DNA from: Eubacterium sp.
GTDB lineage: Bacteria > Bacillota > Clostridia > Lachnospirales > Lachnospiraceae
DNA length: 64,000 nucleotides
NCBI GenBank assembly: GCA_017459345.1
Contig: JAFUDC010000091.1
Span: forward strand, 91,221-155,220
Reading direction: 5' to 3'
Shown here: positions 53,652-63,500 of the stretch, piece by piece
Layout: each line of letters begins with the position of its first letter
Position numbering within the stretch: position 1 is the first letter of the stretch
The notes under the pieces: generated by a model
Told to the model about the DNA's origin: nothing
Databases searched by the model: none
What the model saw: only the letters and a program-made list of their open reading frames with translations
Program-made: the position numbers and the translations under genes

Positions 53652-55295
53652 TCATAATTGCCTGATATATGCTGTCTTTTGATAAAATGATACCCCAAAA
53701 CACAGTATATCTTCATATCCGACTCCCACACCTTGTGCATATTTCTCATCTACAATCTGCTGTAAAGCCTTATCTGCGTCCCGGTCAAGCGATTCCGGGG
53801 AGTCTGCTTTCTTTGCCTCGATAATCATTGCTCTTTTCTTCTTCTTATCAGTCAGAAGTATATCCGGCCTTCCCAGACCTTTTTCTTTATTGGACTCGAC
53901 TTCATAACCCCGGCCCACAAAAACTCCTGCCAGAAATGCATGGTAGTAATCTTCGTGATAATCCATATAGCTGATGGTCTGCATCAGCATATCGGAAAGT
54001 ATACGCGATGCTTCTGTAATATCACCGTTCCAAAGAGCTTCCATGAGCTTATCTACCTTGTCCGTCTCCAGGGTATCCGTAAAATAAGAAATTACCGCAT
54101 CAGAAAATATCCTGGAAATCTGCATATTCGGGATCTTTAAGTCCACAGTTTCCCCATCCTGGTCAGGGTCTGCCTTAGTAAGATATCCGGTCATAAGCAG
54201 GACACTCCACAGATTATCCTCCGTCTGCAGCAGTCTGTCATAAGTCAGCTGATCCGATATAGTCTGAGTGATACGGCCGCCATTAAGAAGAATCTCAAAC
54301 TTTCGGTCTACATCAAATGCTCCGACAAACTCTCTGACGATACTGTTATTGCCGGTATTAAGCCAGTAATTCTTCGGTCTGGCATGCTCCCTCTTAAGAA
54401 GAGCCTGAATATAACCGGCCACATCCCACGGACAGTATACACGGGAATCACCAAATATATAACCGTCATACCATTCTTTGAATGTGGATGCTTTTTCTTC
54501 TCTTCCTGCTGCTTCAAGAAGATGATCAACCTCATCCTGCGTAAAGCCGAAATACTCTGAAAAATCCTCGTCCAGAACAGAGTAGGACATGAAGTTGTTC
54601 ACACCTGTAAATATACTCTCTTTAGCAATCCGCAGACATCCGGTAATGACCGCAAACTTGATATAATCATTCGTCTTCAGGGAAGTACTTAAGAGTCCCC
54701 GCAGGAGATCCAGCATCTCGCCATAGTATCCCTTCTCACGGGCCTTATCAAGCGGCACATCGTATTCATCAATCAGCAGAACAACCGGCCTGTCATATGT
54801 CGTATATAATATACGCATCAGAATATTCAATGAATGCTTTATCTCCGATATGTCTGACTTTTTGTATTTTAATCTCTGAAATGCAGCATGGTCTGCCGGG
54901 TCAATGGAGTCAAACTCAATATATCTGGAATGCTTTATACATAAATCAGATATTGATGTCCTCATCATCTCAAAGGCAGCTGAGAAAGAACTGCCATCTA
55001 CATCTTTCAAAGAAATAAATATCGTGGGATACCGGTTCATCCACTCTCTGCAAAAGTCTTCATGTGCGGTGATACGAAGATTCTGAAACAGATCCCTGCT
55101 ATCTTTGTTAATGTTAAAAAAATTCTCCAGCATACTCATCATGACCGTCTTGCCAAAACGGCGAGGCCTGGTAAATAATGTTACCGCATTATCCGTATGT
55201 GCAAGCAGCTCATAGATCAGTTCTGTCTTATCTACATAATAGCTTCCGCTTCTTCTGATTTCATCAAAATATTCTTTTCCTACAGATATCTTCAT
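53652..55295 (-). CDS. AAA-ATPase-like / PD-(D/E)XK nuclease family protein (547 aa)
   Basis: N-terminal AAA-ATPase-like domain (PF09820 type): VGKEYFDEIRRSGSYYVDKT, a P-loop variant TRPRRFGKTVMMSML, Walker B LLIDEYDVPLDKA, and TGCLRIAKESIFTGVNNF. The C-terminal domain is PD-(D/E)XK-like (PF08011 type), with GRPDILL and the IIEAKK core. The family is often present in many copies in gut Firmicutes and Bacteroidetes, and its function is unproven. The start at 55295 is chosen for AAGGAGG with a 10-base spacing. It is flanked on both sides by ~200-bp copies of regulator/kinase sequence, implying insertion or duplication. Confidence 0.88.
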   Translation of the reverse strand: MKISVGKEYFDEIRRSGSYYVDKTELIYELLAHTDNAVTLFTRPRRFGKTVMMSMLENFFNINKDSRDLFQNLRITAHEDFCREWMNRYPTIFISLKDVDGSSFSAAFEMMRTSISDLCIKHSRYIEFDSIDPADHAAFQRLKYKKSDISEIKHSLNILMRILYTTYDRPVVLLIDEYDVPLDKAREKGYYGEMLDLLRGLLSTSLKTNDYIKFAVITGCLRIAKESIFTGVNNFMSYSVLDEDFSEYFGFTQDEVDHLLEAAGREEKASTFKEWYDGYIFGDSRVYCPWDVAGYIQALLKREHARPKNYWLNTGNNSIVREFVGAFDVDRKFEILLNGGRITQTISDQLTYDRLLQTEDNLWSVLLMTGYLTKADPDQDGETVDLKIPNMQISRIFSDAVISYFTDTLETDKVDKLMEALWNGDITEASRILSDMLMQTISYMDYHEDYYHAFLAGVFVGRGYEVESNKEKGLGRPDILLTDKKKKRAMIIEAKKADSPESLDRDADKALQQIVDEKYAQGVGVGYEDILCFGVSFYQKTAYIRQL

Positions 55296-55340
55296 GGAAA
55301 TCAGGCCTCCTTTTCGCATCTGATCTGCCGGACAATTGCT

Positions 55341-55359
55341 AAATTATCCGGGATAATTT
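55341..55359. promoter_or_regulatory. palindrome upstream of the AAA-like gene
   Basis: AAATTATCC-G-GGATAATTT, perfect 9-bp arms, 46 bases before the start codon. The core TTATCCGGGATAA recurs in the tandem repeats at 970-1084. Confidence 0.5.
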
Positions 55360-55373
55360 GATAAAGTTTATAT

Positions 55374-55518
55374 GTAACTACTCAGAGCCATGCGGAATAT
55401 GTATGAAACAAACTCGTCAAGTTCACTTGTAAGAGGATGATTCATACATATTCCATATGGCGGGAGCCAACATTGAGATGAAGCGCAGCGAAATCGAGAT
55501 GGGGTTCTGAGTAGTTAC
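55374..55518. mobile_element. 145-bp MITE-like inverted-repeat element
   Basis: Perfect 13-bp terminal inverted repeats GTAACTACTCAGA (55374-55386) and TCTGAGTAGTTAC (55506-55518). Inside is a second strong hairpin, GGAATATGTATGAA (55394-55407) with its complement (55441-55454), flanked by CCAT/ATGG. No ORF. Clear target-site duplications are not visible. Confidence 0.7.
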
Positions 55519-55708
55519 GTTTATATTTATTATAATCAGGGCACAGGAAGATTGCAATAACCGTTTCGATGCATTTTATTTTGACAATCAGTGCCTGACC
55601 CCATTAAGTGGATTTATGAGGAGCCGATTTCGTCCGTGCAAGCAAGGCGGCACGGCTACGAAAGCGAGCATCCGGACGATTTTGTCAAACATAAACTTGC
55701 GTTTATAT
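55519..55708. other. non-coding stretch with GC-rich hairpin
   Basis: No gene. CCGTGC / GCACGG (55634-55655), nested in CGTCCG / CGGACG (55631-55678), forms a stable hairpin. TTTCGTCCGTGC also occurs at 38647-38658 after the AGCS gene. Confidence 0.5.
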
Positions 55709-55908
55709 AGGAGATACTGCTCACAGGGGAAGCCGCCATAGGGGAAGTGTCCCGCAGGTGCGGGTTTTCCGATGCCGCCTACTTCAGCAGACGTTTTCGC
55801 ATGTTCTGCGGTATGACACTGCGTCAATGGAGGGAGAGCAGGGGTGAAGAATCTGTATAAATCAGAGAAATGGTCCGGAGCGGAAAAAGAGGTAAGAGCA
55901 TCGGATTA
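55709..55908 (+). pseudogene. second copy of the regulator 3' end fused to kinase remnant
   Basis: Matches 53314-53513 almost base for base: the end of the AraC domain (VSRRCGFSDAAYFSRRF), the kinase start GTGAAGAATCTGTATAAATC, and the kinase fragment ATGGTCCGGAGCGG. There is no start codon or full domain, so it is not functional. Confidence 0.88.
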
Positions 55909-55958
55909 TTTGCCTATTTTTCGGACTGCAAAATAGCCCATTTGTGGGAATAAATGGA

Positions 55959-55988
55959 TTGACAAGAAGAGGCATTATGTGATAAAAT
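55959..55988 (+). promoter_or_regulatory. promoter of the Rpn-type gene
   Basis: TTGACA (55959-55964), 18 bases, TAAAAT (55983-55988). Confidence 0.6.
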
Positions 55989-56058
55989 TCGAGCACATAT
56001 ATAGTCTTGTCCTGATCCATATCAGCTGCATCAGGGCAATCAGTGGAGGTGATACATT

Positions 56059-56910
56059 TTGGGAGACAAGGCCCCAAAAACAGCTATCACACCCGATAAA
56101 ACATACAACTTCAAGCCACTGGAAGAACTGACACTGATGGATGATTACATGTTTTCCGCTGTCATGCGGGATACGGCGAATCTAAAGCCCCTGCTGGAAT
56201 ACATCCTTGGCATCAGGATAAGTGAAATCGCTTATGTCGAACCACAGAAGTCAGAGAAGGAAGGATACAGGTCTCATGGCATAATATTGGATCTGTATGT
56301 CAAGGACGCAGATGGGATCATCTATAACGTAGAAGTTCAGGCAGCCGGCAAGAAGAATTTACCAAAGAGAACCAGATATTACCAGTCCGTGATCGACATC
56401 AATGTACTTGCACCTGGAGTAGACTATAGAAAGCTCAGCAGGTCATATGTCTTGTTCATCTGTAATTACGATCCCTTCAACAGGAAGAGGTACATTTATA
56501 CTTTTGAGAACAGATGTATAGAAGAACCTGACCTGTCTCTAGGAGACGATACAAGAAAGGTGATCGTAAATACAACAGGGACGGTCGGAAATATCAGTAA
56601 TGAACTGAGAGAACTGATCATATACCTTGAAAAGGGTATAGCCACAGGTGATTACACCAGACAGCTTGATAAAGCAGTCAAGCTGATCAAAGTGAGTGAG
56701 ATGAGGAGGCACGAGTATATGGTAATGATGATCCACGATATGGAGATACGGGAAGAAGGACGGGAAGAAGGGAAAATCTTCGGAACCATCGAGACCATGC
56801 AGGATGATGGGAAGGATGAAGAGACAATAAGGAACAGACTTATCGATAAATATCATCTGGAAGATTCAGAGGCAGTCGAGTATATACTTAAGGCTAATGG
56901 CAGGATCTGA
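56059..56910 (+). CDS. Rpn-family recombination-promoting nuclease / PD-(D/E)XK transposase-like protein (283 aa)
   Basis: Begins with TTG, 8 bases after GGAGGT; no ATG is well placed. The N-terminal half has the Rpn/PF12784 pattern: LMDDYMFSAVMRDTANLKPLLEYIL, then the nuclease core ILDLYVKDADGIIYNVEVQ with the Asp and Glu-x-Gln metal ligands, then the tract RTRYYQSVIDINVLAPG. The C-terminal tail is charged and repetitive (REEGREEGKIFG), as usual in this family. Rpn proteins are known to stimulate recA-independent recombination in E. coli; here this is a suggestion only. The ~255-bp module with its terminator follows directly. Confidence 0.88.
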   Translation: MGDKAPKTAITPDKTYNFKPLEELTLMDDYMFSAVMRDTANLKPLLEYILGIRISEIAYVEPQKSEKEGYRSHGIILDLYVKDADGIIYNVEVQAAGKKNLPKRTRYYQSVIDINVLAPGVDYRKLSRSYVLFICNYDPFNRKRYIYTFENRCIEEPDLSLGDDTRKVIVNTTGTVGNISNELRELIIYLEKGIATGDYTRQLDKAVKLIKVSEMRRHEYMVMMIHDMEIREEGREEGKIFGTIETMQDDGKDEETIRNRLIDKYHLEDSEAVEYILKANGRI

Positions 56911-56911
56911 C

Positions 56912-57170
56912 AGAGAAAAAGAAAGCAAAGTAGAAGACTGAGAAGAATTACACAATGACACCAGACTGCTTACCACATAAAAAGAAGCAGTAAAAAAAGA
57001 CCAGAAGGATGGTCTGTCGGATCCTTATGATCCATGCCCATCCAGCTGGTCTTCTTTTTTTTGTTCAGCTGCACCGCTTTACTCTCACTAATGACAAAAC
57101 ACAAGATATTCATAAATTGCATCAAGATATTCTGCATACTTTCCCGAAAGCAGATTGTATAATTAAATTA
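56912..57170 (+). repeat. ~255-bp terminator/leader module, copy 2
   Basis: Copy of 45092-45346 containing the third 55-bp hairpin element (56937-56992) and a TATAAT (57158-57163) that may drive the synthetase gene. Confidence 0.9.
56999..57062 (+). terminator. strong terminator inside module copy 2
   Basis: GACCAGAAGGATGG (56999-57012) pairs with CCATCCAGCTGGTC (57038-57051) with one mismatch, followed by a T-rich run. Confidence 0.9.
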
Positions 57171-57199
57171 ATTATGCAAAATTAGTAGAAGGGAGTAGT

Positions 57200-60100
57200 A
57201 TGATGGATAACAGAGTATTTGAAACCATACCGGATATTTCATCACTTTGGCCGAAGCTCGTGGAAGAAAAGCCTGATGAGGTGATTATCGTGGAGGGTGC
57301 TGATGCCTCTAATACCTTTACCAGGAAGACGGTTGACAACCTGTCTGCAAAAGTGAGGGCATGGCTTAAAGCACAGTCCATAGGCAGGGAGGATATGGTG
57401 ATGATTGCTCTGCCGAGGGGCGCCGCTGCACTGATCTCCATGCTGGGTATATGGAAAGCAGGCGCCGCTTTTATTGTGGTGGAGGCAAATTATCCCAAGG
57501 ACAGGATTGAGTATATTAAAAAAGATGGAAATGTTAAGGCTGTCATAGATATCGATGCCTGGATGGAGATCATGGAGGTGTCCCCCTTATATGGTTTTGA
57601 ACCCCATGATATTCATGATGCTGCCTTCGCTGTTTATACCTCCGGCAGTACCGGGAGGCCCAAGGGAGTGCTTCATGAGTTTGGCACATTAAAGATGAAC
57701 CACGCATGTGGTATCTGTAAGAACCAGTTTGAGCTGAATTCCGACTATCGTGCTGCTCTCACTGCGCCCTTCAGCTTTGTTGCTTCCATTAAGGTTGTCA
57801 TGGTAACCTTCACCATCGGAATGGTTGCCTATGTGCTGCCTTTTGAAATCATCAAGAATCCGCTCAAGCTCAAGATGTACCTTATTGATAATCAGATCAC
57901 CAGTGTCTTTCTGCCCCCATCCCTTCTTCGGTCTGTGGGCACGGACTTTGGCCCTTACTTAAAGTTTATCATCTGCAGCAGTGAGCCTGCAGGGGGTGTG
58001 GAACCAGGGGCGACCCTTCTCTTTAACACCTACGTTATGAGTGAGTCTGCCTTCACTGTCGGAGAGTTCATCATTGATAAGAAATATGATATCTGTCCTG
58101 TGGGGGTACCCAATACGGATATCCTGGGTCTTAAGCTTCTCGATGAGGATGGCAATGAGGCCCCGGCAGGGGAGACTGGTGAAATATGCTTTAATAATCC
58201 TTTTTTCAGGGGTTACATTGGGCTTGATGAAGAAACCGAGACAGCCAAAAGAGGGGGTATATACCACTCCGGAGATCTGGGACGATTTGATGAGAATGGG
58301 AATCTGGTCCTCACGGGACGTATCAATGATATGGTCAAGATCAACGGAAACAGAGTGGAACCTTCTGAGATAGAAGCCGTTGCCAAGAAGTCACTGCCCA
58401 TTAAGGACTGTATTGTAAAAGGATTCATAGATCCCAAAAGAACATTCTTATGCCTCTACTATATGGCAGACCAGGATCTTTCTGCGGGAGGGGCCAGGGA
58501 AGTATTGTCCGAGAATCTTCCCTATTATATGATTCCTTCTTATTTTATCAGACTGGATTCCTTCCCTCATCTTCCTAACGGGAAACTGGATAAAAAATCT
58601 CTGAAAGCGCCTGAGGCAGGAACCCGGGAGGCTTATGTTGCCCCGAGAAACGATATAGAAAGAAGAATCTGCCAGGCCATGAAGCATGTCCTTGGCATAG
58701 ACAGGGTCGGCGTGTTTGATGATTTTTATGATATCGGCGGTGATTCTTTATCTTCCATGAGCGTGCTGGCAGAGACGGGCCTTGAAGACCTGAACGCCAT
58801 GGATATCTTCATGGGCCGCACTGTCGATGGTATTGCCAGGCTCTATGAGGAGAACCGGAAAAACAGGACGGGCTTAAGTCCCGAGGAATACGAGCAGAAA
58901 GCCAGACAGAAGGCCCATCCTCTCACTGTGGTACAGCTGGATACATTTGACAGGCAGCTCTATAACCCCAAGGAAACCATGTGGAATCTGCCCCAGATGT
59001 TTGTGACAAGCAGGCTGGAGGATGCCGAAAAATTAAAGGATGCCCTGAACAAGGTGATAAAGAACCACCCGGTCTTCTCCATGGGGATCGAGTTTGGCGA
59101 AGATGACCTTCCGGTGCAGAGATATGATGAATGTTATACACCGGTGGTAGAAATTGAAGATATGACAGAGGAGGAGTTTGCAGCCGAGAGAAATACCATG
59201 GTCGGTCTTCACAAGCTCATGCACAGCAGCCTTTTCGAGGTGAGGCTCATCAGAACGGAATCCAAGCTGTATGTGTTCTTTAATCCTCACCATATCATGA
59301 TCGACGGCATGGGTTATCAGGCCCTATTTACCAATGTTGCCAGAGCATATAAGGGGCAGGAACTGATTCCGGACACTTACTGTACATATCTTTCCCGTGA
59401 GGAGGAGATCAGGGACAGTACAAAGTATATAAGGGATATGGAGTTCTGGCAGGATTACTACAGTGGGAAGGACTGGTGCAGGGAACTGATCGCCGACCAG
59501 CAGAGCACGGAAAACCTGATGAACCTTCTTCCCTTCCCCGTACAGGTATCTGTCAAGGATGCCGAGAAGTTTGAGGCAGTCAGCAAGCTCTCCAGAAACG
59601 GACTCTTCTCCCTGGCAGCCATGATGGCCCTCTCCAAGGTTACCGGCAAGGATGACATTATGATCGCCTGGGCCTTCCACAACAGGACAGATGTGAGCAG
59701 GATGCGGGCTGTGGGATTGTTGACCATCACACTTCCGCTTGGTATATCCTTCAGTGAGTTTGAGACATTTGCAGACCTTTACGATGAGATAAAGAAACAG
59801 TCTGCACTGGGTATAGAACACAGCAGTTATCAGATTACAAAGGCCAAGGATAATGTCTTTGAGTCAGACACCTTAAATGTGGTATATGAGACAGCGGCCA
59901 TTGCTGACCAGGGAGCCTTCGCCGAAATAGGACTCAAGCCCGGCCAGGATACGGAGGAAGCAGTGAATAATAATAAGGCTGCTCTTCAGAATTTTGCCAT
60001 GCTGGTTTATGAGTTCCCGGAAATGATACAGCCCATTGTAATATATTCCAAGAGTCTCTTTTCAGATGAGCTGATGGAAAGATATTCGGATGCTTTTGTT

Positions 60101-60412
60101 GATTATCTGCATAAGATTCTCGAAATCACAGATCCGGAACATACAAGGGTATCTGACCTGATGAAGACGGCTCCGAAAGAGGAACAATCAGGTATCAGTC
60201 CGAATACCAAGGTCAGGGATCTGGCCAAGTCCTTCCCATGGATGGAAAGCAGACTGCCTGAGTTTTTCCCTGATGCGGAAAAACATCTGAAGAATCCGCT
60301 GACCCGCCGTGTCTTAATGGGCATGAAGCTTGGCTCCGTTGCAGACCAGCTTGGCCAGAGCTTTGAGGAACTTCTGGATAAGATCCAGGCCTTACTCAAA
60401 GCAAATTCATAA
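57200..60412 (+). CDS. NRPS-like protein: adenylation - carrier - condensation - DUF1858-like (1070 aa)
   Basis: Adenylation domain (~15-470): YTSGSTGRPKG (146-156), YHSGDLG, GRINDMVKINGNRVEPSEIE and the catalytic Lys K462 in LPNGKLDKK. Carrier domain (~480-550) with the phosphopantetheine serine S516 in DIGGDSLSS. Condensation domain (~570-985) with an intact HHIMIDG (697-703). Residues ~1002-1070 resemble DUF1858 (NTKVRDLAKSFP, NPLTRRVLMG, SFEELLDKI). The A-PCP-C order without thioesterase or reductase suggests transfer of an activated acid onto an amine or alcohol acceptor. The Asp that binds the amino group of amino acids (FSFDxSIK) is V194 here, so a non-alpha-amino acid substrate is possible. 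GGGAG precedes the start. The FtsX-type permease gene follows. Confidence 0.88.
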   Translation: MMDNRVFETIPDISSLWPKLVEEKPDEVIIVEGADASNTFTRKTVDNLSAKVRAWLKAQSIGREDMVMIALPRGAAALISMLGIWKAGAAFIVVEANYPKDRIEYIKKDGNVKAVIDIDAWMEIMEVSPLYGFEPHDIHDAAFAVYTSGSTGRPKGVLHEFGTLKMNHACGICKNQFELNSDYRAALTAPFSFVASIKVVMVTFTIGMVAYVLPFEIIKNPLKLKMYLIDNQITSVFLPPSLLRSVGTDFGPYLKFIICSSEPAGGVEPGATLLFNTYVMSESAFTVGEFIIDKKYDICPVGVPNTDILGLKLLDEDGNEAPAGETGEICFNNPFFRGYIGLDEETETAKRGGIYHSGDLGRFDENGNLVLTGRINDMVKINGNRVEPSEIEAVAKKSLPIKDCIVKGFIDPKRTFLCLYYMADQDLSAGGAREVLSENLPYYMIPSYFIRLDSFPHLPNGKLDKKSLKAPEAGTREAYVAPRNDIERRICQAMKHVLGIDRVGVFDDFYDIGGDSLSSMSVLAETGLEDLNAMDIFMGRTVDGIARLYEENRKNRTGLSPEEYEQKARQKAHPLTVVQLDTFDRQLYNPKETMWNLPQMFVTSRLEDAEKLKDALNKVIKNHPVFSMGIEFGEDDLPVQRYDECYTPVVEIEDMTEEEFAAERNTMVGLHKLMHSSLFEVRLIRTESKLYVFFNPHHIMIDGMGYQALFTNVARAYKGQELIPDTYCTYLSREEEIRDSTKYIRDMEFWQDYYSGKDWCRELIADQQSTENLMNLLPFPVQVSVKDAEKFEAVSKLSRNGLFSLAAMMALSKVTGKDDIMIAWAFHNRTDVSRMRAVGLLTITLPLGISFSEFETFADLYDEIKKQSALGIEHSSYQITKAKDNVFESDTLNVVYETAAIADQGAFAEIGLKPGQDTEEAVNNNKAALQNFAMLVYEFPEMIQPIVIYSKSLFSDELMERYSDAFVDYLHKILEITDPEHTRVSDLMKTAPKEEQSGISPNTKVRDLAKSFPWMESRLPEFFPDAEKHLKNPLTRRVLMGMKLGSVADQLGQSFEELLDKIQALLKANS

Positions 60413-60515
60413 TGAAATTATGACAACTGTGTAACGTCTTAAGGAGATGTTTTGCTATCAGGCGGAACCGCATGGACGGTTTCGCCTGCTTTTATGAAAA
60501 GGAAGACCAGCAAAG

Positions 60516-63500
60516 ATGAAAAAAACAGGATGGAAAGAGACTATACGAAGCATTAAGAAATCATGGGTATCCTGGCTTGCCATGTCTGTCGTCACCATGA
60601 TCGGGTGCGGGGTCTGTTTTGGCGTCTACTTTTATGGGAATGCCCTGGAGGACAAGGGAGAGAGCTTTTTTGCCGAGACGGCTTATGAAGATATCGGAAT
60701 CATAGCAACCCAGGGCCTTGCCCAGGACGAGGTAGGGGAACTGGAAGAAATACCGGGCATCAGGACCGCCAGGGGCTGCTACTATTTCCCCGATGCTGTA
60801 TTAAAAACGGATGCTGACAGAAAACAGGTTGCCGTATATACTATCACAGATGATCTCTCCCAGCTGAAGCTTGTGGAGGGACAGCTGCCGGAAAAAGAGA
60901 ATGAGTGCGCCCTGACAGCAGATGAGATGAAGAGACTGTCCTTAAAGCCGGGGGATCAGGTGGAACTGTTTCTGACGGATGAGGACCTGCCGGAAGATCT
61001 GATGAAGGCAGAGTCTTTTACTGTCACGGCAGCGGCCGATCACCCGGAGTCCGTACAGAATGAAAGCGACATGTACGTTTATCTTCCTGAAGCAGCCATC
61101 GATACTGAAAAAATAGAGGATTATTATACCTATATCCGTCTCGAGACGGATGCGGATGAAGGACTCTCCTCCCTGGGTTCCAAATACCCTTCCTCCCTGC
61201 AGCCCGTGAAGGAAGCCGTGAAGGAAAAGCTTAGTGTCATCGGACCCGAGCATGATAAAAAGGCGAAGAAAAAGGCCCAGGATAAGCTTGATAAGGAGAA
61301 GAAGAAGGCCGAGAAGAAGCTGGCAAAAGCCCAGAAGGATATTGACAAAGCCGATAAAAAGATCGCGGATGCGGATAAGAAGATAAAAGATGCCCATAAA
61401 AAGATCGATGAGGCAGATGAGAAGGTGGCGGATGCGGATAAGAAGATTGCCGATGCCGAGGATGAGATTGAAGACAATGCCAGCAAGCTTTCCAAGGCCA
61501 AAAAGGAGATCAAAAAAGGTGAGAAGGAACTAAATAAAGGTGAGAAGCAGCTAAAGGAAGCCAGGGAACAGCTGGATAAGGGAAAAAAGAAACTGGAGCC
61601 GGCAAAGACCCAGCTTGCCAGTGGCAAAAAGAAACTGGATAAGGCTGAGAAGGAGTATAAAAAAAGCAAAAAGCAATATGAAGCGGCAAAGGCTGCAGGG
61701 TTGGCTACCGAGGCTGCAGGGCAGCAGATCAAGGAGGCCGGAAAGCAGCTGGCTGACCAGAAAGCGGTATACAAGGCACAGAAAAAGAAATATGATGAGT
61801 CAGCCAAGGTATTATCGCAAAAAGAGAAGGAATACAAAAATGGGAAAAATAAGCTGGAAGCCTCCAGAAGTAAGCTGACTTCCAGCAGAAAAAAGGTAAA
61901 AGAGGGTGAGAAGGAACTTGCCAAAGCCCGGGAAGAGTTAAAGGAAAAGAAAGAGGAGCTTGAAGAGAAGAAAGAGGACCTGCAGGAAAAGAAAGAGGAA
62001 TTAAAGGATAAGGAAAAAGAACTAGCGGACGCAAAGTTGGAGCTTGCGGACGCCAAAGAGACCTATCAGGATAAGAAAGAGGAGACAGACGAAAAGATTG
62101 CGGATGCCCAGAAGGAGATTGATGACCTTGAGCCGTCAAGCTATGGATATATCCTCCGGAACGAGAAGAGCGGGCATGTAGCCCTGGCCCAGGATATCAG
62201 CATCCTTCGCAGCATGGCAATGGTCTTCAATCTGATCTTTATGGTCATAGGGGTGATTGTTATTGTCTCAACCATAACAATCCGCATTGATAATGATAAA
62301 AAACTCCTTGGAACCATGAAGGCCTATGGATTCAGAAATTCTGAGATTATTACCAAATACGTCGTTTACGGCACATCGGCCATTATCGTGGGAATCGGCC
62401 TGTCCCTTGCCCTTGCAGCAGGACTTCAGGCCGTTATGAGAGCCTTCATCGGAAACTTATTTATTGTCCGGCCTGACCGGTTTGCTTTTTATCCGGGATT
62501 TTTCGGGGCCATAGCAGCCCTGGAAATCGTGGCGGCCATCTTCTCCGCTGCCATAGCGACCAAAGCCCAGGTTTCAAAAAGCTCAGCCGTTGACCTGATG
62601 AGCGGTAACAGTGGGACGAAGAGGAGAAATAAGAAAAAAAGCTCCGGCCGGTCGGATGGGGGCGGCCTCTACGCCAGACTTATCATTAGAAATATGACCA
62701 ATGACCTGCCGAGAGTGATCACCTCTGTCGTGATCATTGCAGGAAGCTGCCTGATGATGGGAGTCGGCTTCACCATGAAAGGGTCCATTGATAACATGAT
62801 GCAGGCTTCTGCAGACCAGATCAACCACTATGATATGGAGGCTTCCTTTGTCTCAGAGTTCTCGGAAGAGAAAATGGACAAACTGATGAAGAAGCTTGAA
62901 TCGAAGGATATCAGCTTTAAAAGGATCCAGAAGCAGGTGACCAAGTATGGCTTTGGAGATATTGAAGAATACACCACCATCCTGGCCGGGCCTGAGGATA
63001 TCTATGATGAATATATCCTGCTGACGGATATGAAAGGACATAAGCTGGACGCCCCCGTTAAGGGTCATGCAGTGGTCTGCAACCGGAACTGCGAAGCTCT
63101 GGGAGTGAAAGATGGAGATACCCTATCCATATTCAACAATGATTTTAAGCCCTATGAGATAAAGAATGGCGGGATATGCAGGAATTATACCGGAAAGCTG
63201 ATCTATCTGTCCCAGGAGGATTATCAGGATATATTCGGCGAAAAAGCTGACGATAACACCCTTCTCATCAGATTGGACAAGGAGGCAGCTAAGACCCTCG
63301 AAGAGGAGCTGTCTGGAGAGTTCCCGGAACTTACCATCAGCTTTACTGATGAGTTCCCTGACCTGCTGGCTTCTATTAAAGATATGACCAATATCATCGT
63401 ATATATTCTTACGGCCCTGTCCATCCTGATGTCCGTCTTTGTCCTCCTGAACCTGGTCAATATCTTTGTCGGACGCAGGAGAAATGAGCTGATCATCATG

